Origin: Gonium pectorale
Lineage: Eukaryota > Chlorophyta > Chlorophyceae > Chlamydomonadales > Volvocaceae
Reading direction: 5' to 3'
NCBI GenBank assembly: GCA_001584585.1
Contig: LSYV01000003.1
Coordinates: 994,882-1,058,881, forward strand
DNA length: 64,000 nt
This document shows, piece by piece, positions 1 to 10,868 of this stretch. Under the pieces are notes generated by a model. That model searched no databases and was not told the origin of the DNA. It was given only the letters and a program-made list of their open reading frames with translations. The first letter of the stretch is position 1. Each line of letters begins with the position of its first letter. Made by a program: the position numbers and the translations under genes.

Positions 1-232
1 GTTGGAGCAAAGCGCCCGGCCCCTCCAGGGCCGTATTGCTGCTCTCCCATGTTAGATGTATATGAGTGCTGATCGCACACCAACACAAATGAACAACGTA
101 TGATAACCCTATAAAAGCAAAACAAGCGCTGCCAGGGACCACGGACGGAAGGAGTGCAACGCACAAGCTAGGGGCCATCACCCCATACGACTGCATCGGA
201 CCCGACGCCGTCCGGTCGTTGGGCTACAGCAC

Positions 233-1099
233 CTGCTGCTGCGGGGCATGCAGCGGCCACCGTGAGGCGTCACGCCGCTGCTCCATCGCGCCCCCGCCGC
301 AGTCCCCATCGGCGGCAGAAGGGTCCGCACCGGGGGCCGCCGCGTCGGCTGCGCGAACCGAGACTGTCAGCAGAGACCCGGCAGAGCCGCCAGCGCAGGC
401 GCCGACCGCTTGCAGGCGCTGAACGACGGCTTCATGTCCCCCTTCGGCGGCGGCGGCGGCGGACGACGATCCACTCAATGCCAGCTGCGCCTGCTCGGAA
501 ACAGCCTCTCCTGCGGCCCCCTCCCTGCCGCAGGAGCCCCCGCCGGCAGCGCAAAGCTGCAGCCGCGGCCGCTTCGCTGCAAGCAACAGCACGTCGCCGT
601 ACTCAAAACGCATCGCGCCCTGATCGTTATCGCTGTCATGCTGCCGCGTTTCTTGCTGTTGCCCGCCGCTGGGAAGCCGCACCTGGGTCGTTGCCGTGCT
701 CGGCTGTGGGTGCAACAGCGGGAACCCAGTGCCGGTGCTGGGCGGCAAGCTGCGGTAGAAGGCCACTGGGCTGTGCGGAGCTGGCGTGAGGGGAGGGGCT
801 GCCGTCTGGGAGCAGCCTGGCCCCACACCAGTGCGGGCGGCATGATGGGCCGGGGGCTGTGCCAATGTGCGCAACTCGCCACTGCTAGGAGGTGACCTTG
901 CGGGGCCGGCGGGTGCTGCCACCAAGAGAGCAGCAGCGGCAGCGGCGGCAGCAGCGGCAGCAGCGGCAGCGCCAGCGGCGGTTGCAGCGGCCGGCTGGCA
1001 GCCGCACAAGGCGATGTCGATACCTGGCCGGCGGCTGGGGCCTTGCTCCGGCTTCTGGGCACTCGCCGGCCCCGGACGGCCCCCGCAGCTCTGATCCAT
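233..1099 (-). CDS. GATA-like finger family gene, type I, third copy: first exon only, gene runs off the left edge
   Basis: The first exon of a type I gene starts at the ATG at 1097-1099 (MDQSCGG), the start shared with the other two type I copies; an in-frame ATG lies 12 bases upstream. It codes 289 residues and ends ...APQQQ at a donor, CAG/gtgctg, at 232. The copy at 25245-24046 ends its first exon the same way. The protein is Ala-, Pro- and Gln-rich, has a long polyalanine run (GCA/GCG triplets at 931-978), and shares with gene I-B a block containing GDVLLL, AKRPRL (possible nuclear signal) and GGGSC. No finger is in this exon; in I-B the fingers are in later exons, which here would lie left of base 1. 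Reading on past the donor meets a stop at once, so the gene could instead end there. Function unknown; nuclear regulator is inferred only from its paralogues. Confidence 0.5.
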
Positions 1100-1289
1100 A
1101 ACGCAGTCCATGGCGCTCGGTTGCTGCAATTGAGTCCGATGACGAATTCGCCTCAACTCGCCTTGCTTCGCGGGCCGACACCACTCGTCAAGCGTCCGCG
1201 TCAACGCTATCCGGCTGACACCTCTATAAGCCTTGACGGCTATACGTTGTGTTTCATACGAGCGTCGCGGAAGGAGCTCGGCGCCACAA

Positions 1290-1303
1290 CGACCCGAGGG
1301 TCG
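1290..1303. promoter_or_regulatory. Inverted repeat CGACCC-GA-GGGTCG upstream of the left type I gene
   Basis: Two perfect 6-bp arms with a 2-bp spacer, followed by GGCGCTG on the right. It lies about 190 bp upstream of the MDQS start codon at 1099. The same element occurs upstream of both other type I genes, with arms unchanged and spacer different, as expected for a site bound by a dimer. Role in transcription is inferred. Confidence 0.45.
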
Positions 1304-2794
1304 GCGCTGTCAGTTAACTGCCTAAGTGGAAACTGGTATGCGAAGATTGAACAGAAAGGAGAATGAACACATTTTGATACAACTGTGAACAGTAAACGGC
1401 CCAGTTTTGTAGCGCTCCGTGCTCACCCCTATATTGTGCTTGCCTAACTGCGCTCGTGTATCCTGCTATCTACTGATCGGAAGACTCAGCGCCGCCGCCT
1501 ATTTGAGGATGGGCCACGGGCTCGGTACCTGCGCCGCAAGTCTGCCGGTGCCCTCAACGACGTGCCACTCCGAAGCGACGAGCAGCAACGAACCACTCCG
1601 CTGCCCCCCCCCCGTTTCGTCCTTCGTACCGGACATGCTTGCCTCGACGCCCCTCTATTCGTCCGTGCCTGTAACCCTTGTAGCTCCGCCCCCCCTCCCA
1701 CGACCGCCCTCACCTCGCGCTCATCCAACAGCTGCATGCGGGCATGGTGGTGAGCTAGCAGCCTTCTTCCTGTCACCCGAGCGGTGTCAAGCCAGAACGC
1801 GCACCACCACGGCTGTGGTACGCGCCCCGACCGCTGCGGTTTACGGTATCAGACACATTGAGGCGCTCCCATGCACGAGCCCCCCATCACCCCAGTCACC
1901 TCTTGCACCGTGTTAAAAGCAACCGCCTAGTAAAATTGGTTGTGCTCTGTGGTGCAGTCTGCGCTCGACCACCCTTCATCACGGGGAGGGGGGTCAGGGT
2001 GGCAGGTTCGCACGGCCCCGTGCATGTACCAGCGGCGACTAGCGTATCAGCCCTACAAGCAGCTCGCGGCTGCCGCCGCAGGTGACTCTGGGAGGGGCAC
2101 GCCACCCGGCGCAAGCGGGATTAAGCTGTATAAATGGAGCTCTGCCGTGTAATAACCGCGGTTAAGAAACCTGGGATGTGGAAAGACACATGCCCAAGTT
2201 ATTCATGATGCGCGCAGAGACATGACTACACACACAAACGCACGTGGCTCTGGCCGGTCCCGGCCTTTGCACTGCACTATCACGTTAACTCGCATGCTGA
2301 CAGCCCCGTGATACCGCAGCTCACACCGCGGCGCTCCTCACCCGCAGGTGTGTTCATATGGGGTCGCGAACATAGAGCGAGCGAGCGGGCGCGCTAACGC
2401 GGCTCCTCTGGAGGCCAGCCCAGCCCAGCTCAGCCAGCCTCAGCCGCCATTGCAGCGTTGAGTCACTCGGGGTCCCCCAGAGCAGCGGACGCCACGTAGC
2501 GGGGGTCGTGTAGCGGGTACTATGCGTAATGGGTCGTTGGGCTGGCGGCTAGAAAAAGGAGAAATCTGCAGAGAAAGAATGCCAGACTGCTCGACTGTTT
2601 GCCTCGCCTCGCTCGCCTACCTCGCCTAGTCTGTTTGCAGCCTGTCCACAAGCACGCACATTCGCATGACGTAACACACGCACATTCACATACACATACA
2701 CGGTCGTGTGGGCACAACCACACTCCGAGGGCGCGTTCTGTGGCGGAGAAGTCCATGCGTCTCCACCCCCCCGCATGGGAGGTCCGCGGCAATC
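1304..2794. other. Intergenic DNA duplicated with the array; no gene seen
   Basis: This stretch lies between the third type I copy and the end of type II gene A. I see no supported gene in it. Several blocks match 10870-12080 between genes I-A and II-B: around 1570-1600 and 11185-11215, around 1880-1900 and 11540-11560, 2018-2070 and 11762-11812, and 2150-2185 and 11893-11930. The last block holds a perfect 10-bp palindrome, AACCGCGGTT, in both copies. The match shows that the tandem unit includes intergenic sequence. A CA-rich run lies at 2650-2700. Confidence 0.5.
2154..2163. promoter_or_regulatory. Conserved palindrome AACCGCGGTT, copy A
   Basis: A perfect 10-bp palindrome followed closely by CCTGGGATGTGG, the same as in the copy at 11897-11906. 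It survives within otherwise diverging duplicated intergenic DNA. A binding site is possible; a chance remnant of the duplication is the alternative. Confidence 0.25.
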
Positions 2795-5700
2795 TTACCT
2801 CTCTACCAGCCTGACCGGCGGACCCCCCGCAAATACGTCGCCTATCTGCAGCGACAGCGGCCCCTCCGCCGCCCCCGCCTGCAGCGCCAGCCGCAGGGAC
2901 CACCTGACCAGGTCCCGCACCCGGGACTGCACCCCAGAGCCCGCGGCTTGAGACGGCGGCACGTGGCCGCCAGAGCCGCTCGCCGCCCGCATGCCGTAAG
3001 ACGACCCGGCGGGAACCGCTGCCGGCTGCGGTGCCGGCTGTGCTGGCGACTGGTCCGGCCCCGGCGGCGGTGCGCCGACGCCGAAAACGTCCCGCAGCAG
3101 CTCGCCGGCCAGGGCCTGAACGACGCTGCCCACTCCGCCCGTGCAGGGAGCAGCCGGGGCTAGCTGCGCAGCGAACCCAAGACACATCATCTGGCGACCA
3201 ACCTGCGGGGCGGAAAGGTCGACAGAGATGCAGGCATCTGGTCATCCACGAGACTCTCTTCAGCTCACGACTCTCTCCCACCTTCGCTCTTCCGCTTTGC
3301 TTCCTTCAGCGTGTTCAGGCTATAAATTTCGCAAGGAGGTCCTGCGTAGCGGACCGCCTTTCTCCCCATAATCATGGATGGTAAGGTGACTCATGTGAAC
3401 ATAAGTTGTAAGAGGGCCGCCACACCAACTCTGTATTCCCCCTGCATGGAATCATCGCCTTCCGGTTGCAGCACTCCCCGGGACCCACCACCACCCGCCC
3501 ACCTCCGTGTTGCCCCTGGTGTCCCGCGCCAACAGGCGCAGGGGGTCGCGCCACGTGCGCTCCTGTGCGTGGGAGGGAGGGAGGGAGGGCTCTGCCGTGT
3601 GAGGGAAGCGCACGTGGTGGTAGCACCGACATACGTGCATCACAAACAACTGCAGGCAAACATGAGCCGATGCGGCAAGCAGTTCTGAAGCAGACCTGTT
3701 ACCAGGTGGCATCCATTGCCCTCCGTCAACCCAGGTAATTCACGTGCCTGGAGCCAGGCCAGCAAGGCCGCCGCCAGCCATCGCTGCCGCGGGCCCTGCG
3801 CGGCAGGAGAGGATATAGCTGGCAACAATGCACGGAACAGCTTCCAAGAGTTCCAAGAGTGGGCCGTGCACGGCAGCGCCCAACGAAGTGAACAGCAACT
3901 CACATCCGTACGACATGCTCTGCGCTCCTCTCCGCTGCCCTCCCCTGCCCGCTGGCCGTCCTCCAAAATAGCCAGGTCCTGCGGTGAAGGCAAGGCGAGG
4001 CCAACTATGTGAAAAAGCCAAAGAGAGCATGACAACATGATAGTGGTCATTGCCAAACCGTACCAAACCCACGTATCGTATCCGCACACTGCCAGTACTT
4101 GCTTCCCCGGCCTACTGCGACCGGGTCGCCAGCAGCACCGACTACGCCCTCCCCTCCCGTGGCGTCGGTGGCGTACCCGTGACATTGCCAGCACTTCCTC
4201 GGCGAAAGCCCCGACATCACGACGCAGACTCTCTTGGGCAGGCCCTGCCGCCCCGGCCCCGGCCGATCCGCCTCCGCCCGGGCCCGTGTCGACAGCGTGC
4301 GGCTGACGCGCCGCCAACTGGCTGCCGCTGGCGGCGGCCGCAGGGCCAGCTGGCGGCGTCTCTAGCACTGGGGCCTGGCCCGAGGGCGGCGTAGCTGCGG
4401 CCAGGCGCGTCGTGTGGTGGTGTGTCGGGGGCTTTCGCTGAGCCCTGTGAATGATGAGGACCTGACGTGCCGCCGGCTCCGGGACCGCGCAGGTGTAGGG
4501 AAGCTGGGCGGGCTGGGCCCCGGGGAGGAGCCAAGTACCGGGCGGCGCACTGGGCCCTGCACCGGCCGATGCCGTGCCTGCTGCCCTGGCTATGTACCAG
4601 GCGCCGAACGGGAGGTGCTGGCGGGAGGGCAGCCCCGCTACCGCCGCCCCAGGCGTTGCGGTCACCGGCGGCTGCGCCAGGGCACCGCCACTTCCGCTAC
4701 CGCCAGCAGCGCCGTCCTGGGCTGGCTGGGACGGTGGCTGCACCAGAAGCCCATTAAGATTTGCCCCCGCCGCGCTGACCGGCGCAGGGCCTTCGCCGCC
4801 TTTGTTGTTGCCGCTGATCATGCTCTTGCTGCGGCGGCCGCTTACGTCAGCGTGTGCAGTACCCGCTTTCCGCCCCCGCTGCTCTGCGAGAGCCCGCTCA
4901 ATAGCCGATGGGACCGCCGAGGCCGCTGCATTGCACGGGTACGATGCGGCCGCAGGCGCTCCGACACTGCCTCTCCTGCCAAGGCCGTAGAATGAAATTA
5001 TGGAACGGGTGGCTCGCTCCGCCGCCACCGCGGCACGCCGTTTGGGTGGCGCAGTGAGGGGCGAGTGGCGGTCGGCACCGGCACCAGTAACAGCACCGGC
5101 AACAACTACGCCCGTGCCACCCTCACCGCCCCCGCCACCGCCTCCTCCCGCAGCCGCTGGACCCGCCGCCGCGGTCCTGCCCGAATACATGCCGCCACCG
5201 TCCCCGCCTCCGCTGCCCGGGCACGCGGCGCCCTCTCCCGGGCGTGGGTCCATGTCATAATCGCGCTCCCACTCCGGCCGGACCCGCTTCCGCGCCGGAC
5301 GACTCGCCGCCCCGCACCCGGCCCCCGGGCCTTGCTGTAATAGGAGCTGTGGCTCCAGGTCGTCGGGTTGAGAGGGCTCCACACGATCCTGGCTGGGCGA
5401 GGGAGGCTCGGCTCTGCGATTCCCGCAGGTCAGGCCGTCCAGGGGCGGCTCTTTGTTGGGGCGGCCTACGCCGTGTCTCTCGTGGCGGTGGTAGCAGCCG
5501 CTGCAGACCGCGCGCCCCGCCCGAGACCAGTGGTGGCGCCAGGACGAACGATCCCGAGCCCCGCACTCGACGCAGCCGTTCTTGCGGCCCTCAGCCGTGG
5601 CCGTACAACCAGGGCTTGCGTCGGCTCCGCCGCTGGCAGTCGCCACCGCTGCTGCTGCGGAGGCGGCGGCGTGCGGTGTGTGGCACGGTCGTGGAAGTGC

Positions 5701-6567
5701 CGTATCAAGCAGTGCCGGCTCCTCTGCTGCCGGTGGCACGGGCCGCCCAGGCGACCGAGATCCCTCTTCTACCACCTGGCGCTCTCCCCTGTCTGCCTCT
5801 GTATGGACCTTGTCGGCATCAAGGGCATTCGCAATAGCTACCGTGCGGTGTACGTTTCCAGCCCGCTTTTCCGTGCCGGCAGCTGCGGCGGCGGCGATGC
5901 TCGGGCGGCGCGGTGGTGGACGGCTGGGTTGTTGCAGCGAGTCGCCAGCCGTCCGTCGATGAGGGGTTGCCTCTGCAGGCGGCGGCGCCTGGCACGGGCC
6001 TTGGAATACGGCCGGAGACCGAACGGCCACGACGTTTGCGGCTGTGGACAAGCCAGCGGCACTGGCAGCTCCGGTGGCAGCAGCTGCCGCGCCGGCGGCG
6101 TGCCTGGCGACGGCCCTCCTCCTCTGCGCGCGGTAGCAGTTGCGGCACATAAACGCCCCGGGCCGCTGCTTGCACCGGTACCATGTTGTGGCCTCCTTGG
6201 CGCCGCAAGCCACGCAGCCGTGGGCCCGACCGGCCGCCGTTGCAGCCCCCCGGCGTAGTGGCCCCGGGTCGCAACTGACGGCAAGACCAACAGGCCCCGC
6301 GACGGAGGTGTGCTCTGCGTCGGCGCCGACGGCCGCGACGGTGGGCGCTCCGAGCACGGACGATTGTGCCAAGGGGCCCGTGGCTGCGGTGGGGCATCCA
6401 TTGCCGGCTGCTCCACCGCTGCCGCCCCTGGCGCCAGCTCCATCGATGCGGTTGGCGGGGATGGGCTGCTGCTGGTGCCGCGGCTGGGCGGTCCCATGGG
6501 CCGGGTGCGTGGCGGCGCCAGCGGCCTCAGGCACACCAACCCGCTGCCCAGCCGCCTGTGAGGCCAT
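2795..6567 (-). CDS. GATA-like double zinc-finger protein, type II, copy A
   Basis: Five exons: 6567-4177, 3978-3904, 3795-3748, 3562-3503, 3202-2795; all joins are phase 0 and give 993 residues. The start MASQAAGQRV is shared with copy B. Finger 1 has Cys118, 121, 141 and 144; finger 2 has Cys332, 335, 355 and 358. Both have the C-X2-C-X19-C-X2-C spacing and a Trp within the loop, as in GATA fingers, and are followed by basic residues. The rest of exon 1 is Ala/Gly/Pro-rich. The four short exons encode a charged, probably helical tail (DLAILEDGQ..., GPRQRW..., ERTWRDPL..., then a last exon with RVRDLVRWSLRLALQ and ending GGPPVRLVER). Every one of these exons and its borders recurs in copy B, the main evidence that the model is real. 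Intron 3 uses a GC donor where copy B has GT. Likely a nuclear DNA-binding regulator; targets unknown. Confidence 0.7.
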
Positions 6568-6654
6568 GACCGCGACACGGGTCCCAAAACGTTACCGGGG
6601 AACCCGCATGCAAGGTTCCCAGTACGGTCACCGCGCACACGCAGAGATATCAAT

Positions 6655-6782
6655 GTCGACCGGAGGGTATGTCGCGTTCATGGCATGCCGATATGTGGCT
6701 GACGTGACTGCACCGGGCCGGGTGCAAGCAATACACAAGCGATTGTAGGCAAAACAAAGGCGATTGCGACACTGCCGCCTGC
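6655..6782 (-). promoter_or_regulatory. Conserved upstream block of type II gene A
   Basis: This block lies 90-215 bp upstream of the ATG at 6567 and closely matches 15845-15985 upstream of copy B. It contains GCTGACGTGAC (a bZIP-type core) and an inverted repeat, TGCACC-GGGCCG-GGTGCA, at 6709-6726; copy B has one changed base in the right arm. It also holds the 3' flank of gene I-A, which stops at 6783. Promoter role is inferred from position and conservation. Confidence 0.4.
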
Positions 6783-9700
6783 CTAACCTCCTCCGGACCA
6801 GGAACACATGGCCAGCTGCAAACCCGCTACCCTGCGCCCCATTCTGCACCTACTCACCCGATTCGCTCCTGCAGCTGCGGAGGAGCTGGGCGCCTGCTGC
6901 CACTCAGTAGGCGCCGGCGGTGCACGTGTCTGTGCCGCCTCCCGGTCACAAACGTCCGCAGCCGCCGGGCCCGCTCCTCCCGCCCGCACCAGGTCCCCTT
7001 GGGGCGCCCGCTGGCAGTCGTCTTGGGCCGCCGCCCTGTTCACGACGTGGGGACCTGCTACGGCCTCCGGCACGGCGGCCAGCGCCATGCCATCTCCAGC
7101 TTCTGCCGCCTGCAATACCTGAGCTGCTGCCGAGCGCTGCTCCGTCGTGGCCTGGACGGCGTCGCAACGGCCCCGCTCGCTCCCCTCCTCCCCTCCCTCC
7201 TGCCGAAGCCGCTTCGGCGCCAGATCCGGTCCCCCGGGGTCCGACCCTGCGCCACGCATTTTCTGCGTCGGCGGCCCCAGGTCCTGTGGGCTCGTCCGCT
7301 TGCGCGTCGGCGGCTTTTCGCAGCTGGCAGACAACCTAATCCCGTCCATCGCGGGTACCTTCGACCCCGCCGCCATCGCTTGGTCACCAGCGGGTTTCTG
7401 ACGGCTGTGCTCCCACTGCACGCCACTTTTGCAAACAACGCCGCCGCTCTGTGTCCGGTAGCGGCCCCCGCCGCCGCACCGTGAGGAATTTGGGCCGTAC
7501 ACGTCGTCGCACCCATGGGTGTGGCCCTCCGTCGCTGCCGCAGTTATTGCATGAGTTGACAGCTCTCCGTCCGCGCTGTCAGTCGTCTCGGCCGATGCAC
7601 CTGGCGTGATTGGTGCAGCTGCGGCTCGCTCAGCCACCGGCTTCAGCGGCACCGCACTTCCTCCTCTGCCTCCTCCGGCCCCTTGTCCGCTGGCATCGTG
7701 CCCAGCGCCCGCCGGAAAGCCCCCCTTTGTGGGACCATGCTTAGTGCCCGCTTGCAACTCAAGTACCGGCAGCCCTCCCGCGGCCCTCTGGTGCTGGGGT
7801 CCCGGCGCCCCCCGCACGGCCATCAGCTGCTGCTCAACCTGCTCCAGCTGCTGCAGCTGCTCTTGTACCCGAAACAGCTCCTGGACCAGCGTCTGCAACG
7901 CCTGTTTGTGACCTGGTTGCTGTCGCTGCAGCAAGGTCGCTTCCTGCGTCGCCTGCAGCTGATGTTGACACCCGGAGGAGGCTGCAGCCCGCCGGCAGTG
8001 CTGCTGGGAGCGTGCGGTGCGCCGCTGCCGCCTCTCGCAAAGTCCCGGATGCGCCTCTGAGGCTGGCTGAGGCGGCGCTAGCGGTGGAGGCGGCGGCCCA
8101 CAACCATCTTGCATCTGCAGCGCCTCCGTGGTCTGTTCGCCTTTGCTGCCGACCGCATGCACCAGCGAGGGCGACGGGGTGCCACCGCCACCGGCAGCGT
8201 CACCGCTTGTGCCGCTAATGTTGTGATGAGTGGTTGCCTCGCCGCCAGGCTGCACACCAAGAGCGCGCCCGACTCTAGCGGACATCATTGCCGCCGCGGG
8301 CTCCCCCACGCCAGGGCCCGTAGGCGCCAGGTCTGCGCCCGCTGCCGCCGACTGCACAACGCCCGGCGGCTCCGCCGCAGCGCGACCCGCCATAGCTAGG
8401 CCGGCAGCATTGACGGCAGCGGCACCGCTGGGTGGTGATGGCGACGGCCCTGGAGTGCTTGAAATGGGGACTAGACCTGCAAAGGGCCGTTGAGGTCGGG
8501 ATATTACGGCTGCCGATTCACCGACCGACCCCACCGCAGCGGCATCGCTGCCTTCGTTGCCCTCGCCGCCGCCCCCACCACCAGCCACGAGGCCGCCCCG
8601 GCCCAGGATGTTTGCAGCCGCCGCATGGGGTACCGACTCGGGCAGCCCTCCCGCGGCCCCCTGCTGGGGTCCCCGCGCCTCCTGCAGCGCCATCAGCTGC
8701 TGCTCCAGCTGCTCCAGCTGATGCAGCTGCGCCTGTACACGAAGTAGGTCCTGGAGGGCTGCGGCTTGTTGGGCGACCGTCTCCTGGGCGTTACTGGTGG
8801 CGGGCTGTCGCCCGCCGCTTGCGCTTGCGTCGTGCGGGTGGGTTCTGCCGGCCCCGGCGCCAGCGCCAGCGACGCCAGCACAAGGACCAGGCGCGCTACT
8901 GGCAAAGGTCTGGACAGATGAAGCGCCACCCCATGGAGGCAGCTGCACCGCCCTTGCACGGCCGTCGCCTGTCCTGGACCGTCGGCAGCGGTCGTGGCAC
9001 TCTTGGCAGACCGCGCGCTCGGTGTGCGCCCAGTGGCGGTGCCACCTCGCGGCCTCCCTGCAGCCGCACTCGGCGCAACCGTACCGCCGGCCCAGCTCCG
9101 CGGCGCGATGCCTCTCGTAGCAGCTTCCGCACATGCTCTTCCCTGGCAGGCTCTTGTGCCAGTACCACGTTTTGCAAGTAGTCTTCGAGCTGCACTCAGC
9201 GCAGCTACTGGTCTCGCCTTCCATGCCCGTTGCCGCTCCGCGGACCGGCCGATAGATGCCACCATGACTCGTGTCCCCACGAAGGCCGGCAACGGCGGCC
9301 GCAGCTGCCGGCCTCGCTTGCGTTGGTCCTCCCGATCCCCGAGGCAGACTGCCCATCGATAGTGTTGCCGTAAGCGCAGGAGAGCGGAGGTGGAAGCCGA
9401 CCCCGACGCCTGCGCTGCTGGGAAGCCCCCCGGCGGCAGAGACGCCGTCAGTGCAAGCAGCGGCAGCGGTGCCGGCGGCGCCGTGGAAGCCGGAGGGCAG
9501 CTGTGGCGGGTGGGGGGCACGGTAACGTCAGTCTTTTAAGCGAAGGTGAGCGCCCCTAGTTGATGCCCCCAAAGCTGCCCACTCTTACTAATATTCTTGG
9601 TACAAGGAGGACCCGCCTCAGCTGGATGCATCCAGTAACCTGCCAGAAACCGATCCGAATGGATCCTCAGCGGTTGGGTCCGACTACAAGGCCCACACCT

Positions 9701-10686
9701 CATCCCTTCACCCGATGTGTCCGACTAACGGAGGGTACGGCACTCGCCGCCAATCCAGCGTGCAAACCTAAGTACGTCAACCGAGATCCAACTCCACATC
9801 TCAGCAGCTAGCCATCATCTCCGAACCCGGACCCTTACTGGTGACTAGTGACTAGAGACGCCCGCGACTGTGGAATACGTTGATATGGTGCACCAGCAGG
9901 GAAGCTGCCGCTTGGGAGACGACCTATGCTGCGTTACCCCGCCCAAGCATTCGGACAAACTGCCGCTTCGCTCACCTCCTGGGGGCGGTCCCATTGCAAG
10001 GGCCGCAACGGCGCTCCGTGCAGCTGCGCCGCGCCGCCGCATGGCTTCTTGGGCCGCCCAGCAGCGGCGGCTGAGCCCGCACCCGATGACGCCCCAGCGC
10101 CACTACAAACGGCAGGATGCCCGGGAGGCGCAGGTACATGGAGCGGGAGGGCCACCCCGCCCTTAGCCGGAGCGCCACCCTCGCCACCATCTGCGCCGGT
10201 GACTGGCCTGACACTACATGACGCGGGTGCTATGGACGGCCGCTGTGGTCCTGGACGTGGCAGCAGGAAATGGTTGTGGCCGCCACCGGCAGGGCTGGGA
10301 AGCCGCACTTGGGTCGTTGCCACACGGTGCTGGGGTTGCAACAGCGTCGGCCCAGTTCCGGTGCTGGGTGGCAAGCTGTAGCAGAAGGCCCCTGGGTGGC
10401 GAGGAGGCAGGGGGGGAGGGGCGGCCGCCTGGCAGGAGCCTGGCTCAGCGCTGACGCGGGATGCGTGATAGCCCGGGGACCGCGCCATTGTGCGCAACTC
10501 GCCGCCGCCTGCTGGCAATGAACCTGAGGGACCGATGGCTGCTGGCACGAGAGCGGCAGCGGCGGCAGCAGCGGCCGCCGGCTGGCCGCAGCCTGAAGCG
10601 ATGTCGATACCCCGCCGGCGGCTGAGGCCTTGCTGCGGCTGTTGTGCACTCGCCGGGCCTAGACAGCCCTCATAGCTCTGATCCAT
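6783..10686 (-). CDS. GATA-like zinc-finger protein, type I, copy A
   Basis: Two exons, 10686-9976 and 9500-6783, joined in phase 0 (donor CAGGAG/gtgagc; acceptor CCGCCACAG before Leu-Pro-Ser-Gly), give about 1142 residues. The start MDQSYEGC is shared with the other type I genes. Finger 1 has Cys337, 340, 361 and 364 (X20) and finger 2 has Cys379, 382, 402 and 405 (X19). Next comes a Gln-rich coiled coil at about 476-512, which is repeated further on (near 7795-7930). A third site, beginning HGCDDVYGPNSS, looks like a decayed finger. The tail reads PAPTEWQQAPSSS... and ends SWSGGG. Exon 1 looks like a fusion of a type I first exon with the 3' half of a finger module, so this copy lacks the module finger that I-B has in exon 2. 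Probably a nuclear regulator; no function can be named. Confidence 0.6.
8974..9099 (-). repeat. 126-bp finger-2 block identical in genes I-A and I-B
   Basis: This block encodes most of the second finger and the following basic stretch (HDRCRRSR). It is identical base for base to 20118-20243 and differs at only a few positions from 22282-22407, while flanking sequence diverges clearly. Identity at silent sites suggests recent gene conversion or very strong constraint. Confidence 0.7.
9501..9975 (-). other. Intron 1 of type I gene A
   Basis: It begins gtgagcgaag, a strong donor that is also conserved at the ends of the I-B modules (23105 and 21095), and ends ...cccgccacag. Its first bases remain open in frame and would read VSEAAVCP; that similarity is explained by conserved intron DNA rather than by protein. 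Confidence 0.55.
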
Positions 10687-10854
10687 AACGCCGCCTATGG
10701 CCGAGTCCGACGGCAGAAGGCCTCGCGCGCACCCGGGCGGCTTGTCGTGAACCCGCGCAACCGACGCCACGGCCGCCGGCCGATTTCCCCTGACCTCTTG
10801 ATGTCTATTTGTGCTGCATCATCCGAGGATCGTGAAATGAGGTCGGCAACGCAA

Positions 10855-10868
10855 CGACCCCAGGGTCG
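10855..10868. promoter_or_regulatory. Inverted repeat CGACCC-CA-GGGTCG upstream of type I gene A
   Basis: Second copy of the conserved inverted repeat, about 170 bp upstream of the ATG at 10686. It is followed by GGCGCTGCCAATCAA, as at 25418-25446. Arms are unchanged and the spacer differs from the other copies. Confidence 0.45.

Noticed and set aside
2520..3281. Long minus-strand frame starting MGESRELKRV
   Set aside because: It is the wrong frame over the last exon of II-A; only the frame ending GGPPVRLVER is conserved in II-B.
9934..9975. Apparent conserved C-terminal motif VSEAAVCPGAWAG in three proteins (also at 21045-21095 and 23050-23105)
   Set aside because: In all three it starts with the perfect donor gtgagcga. 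It is better explained as the conserved 5' end of the intron between modules than as protein.
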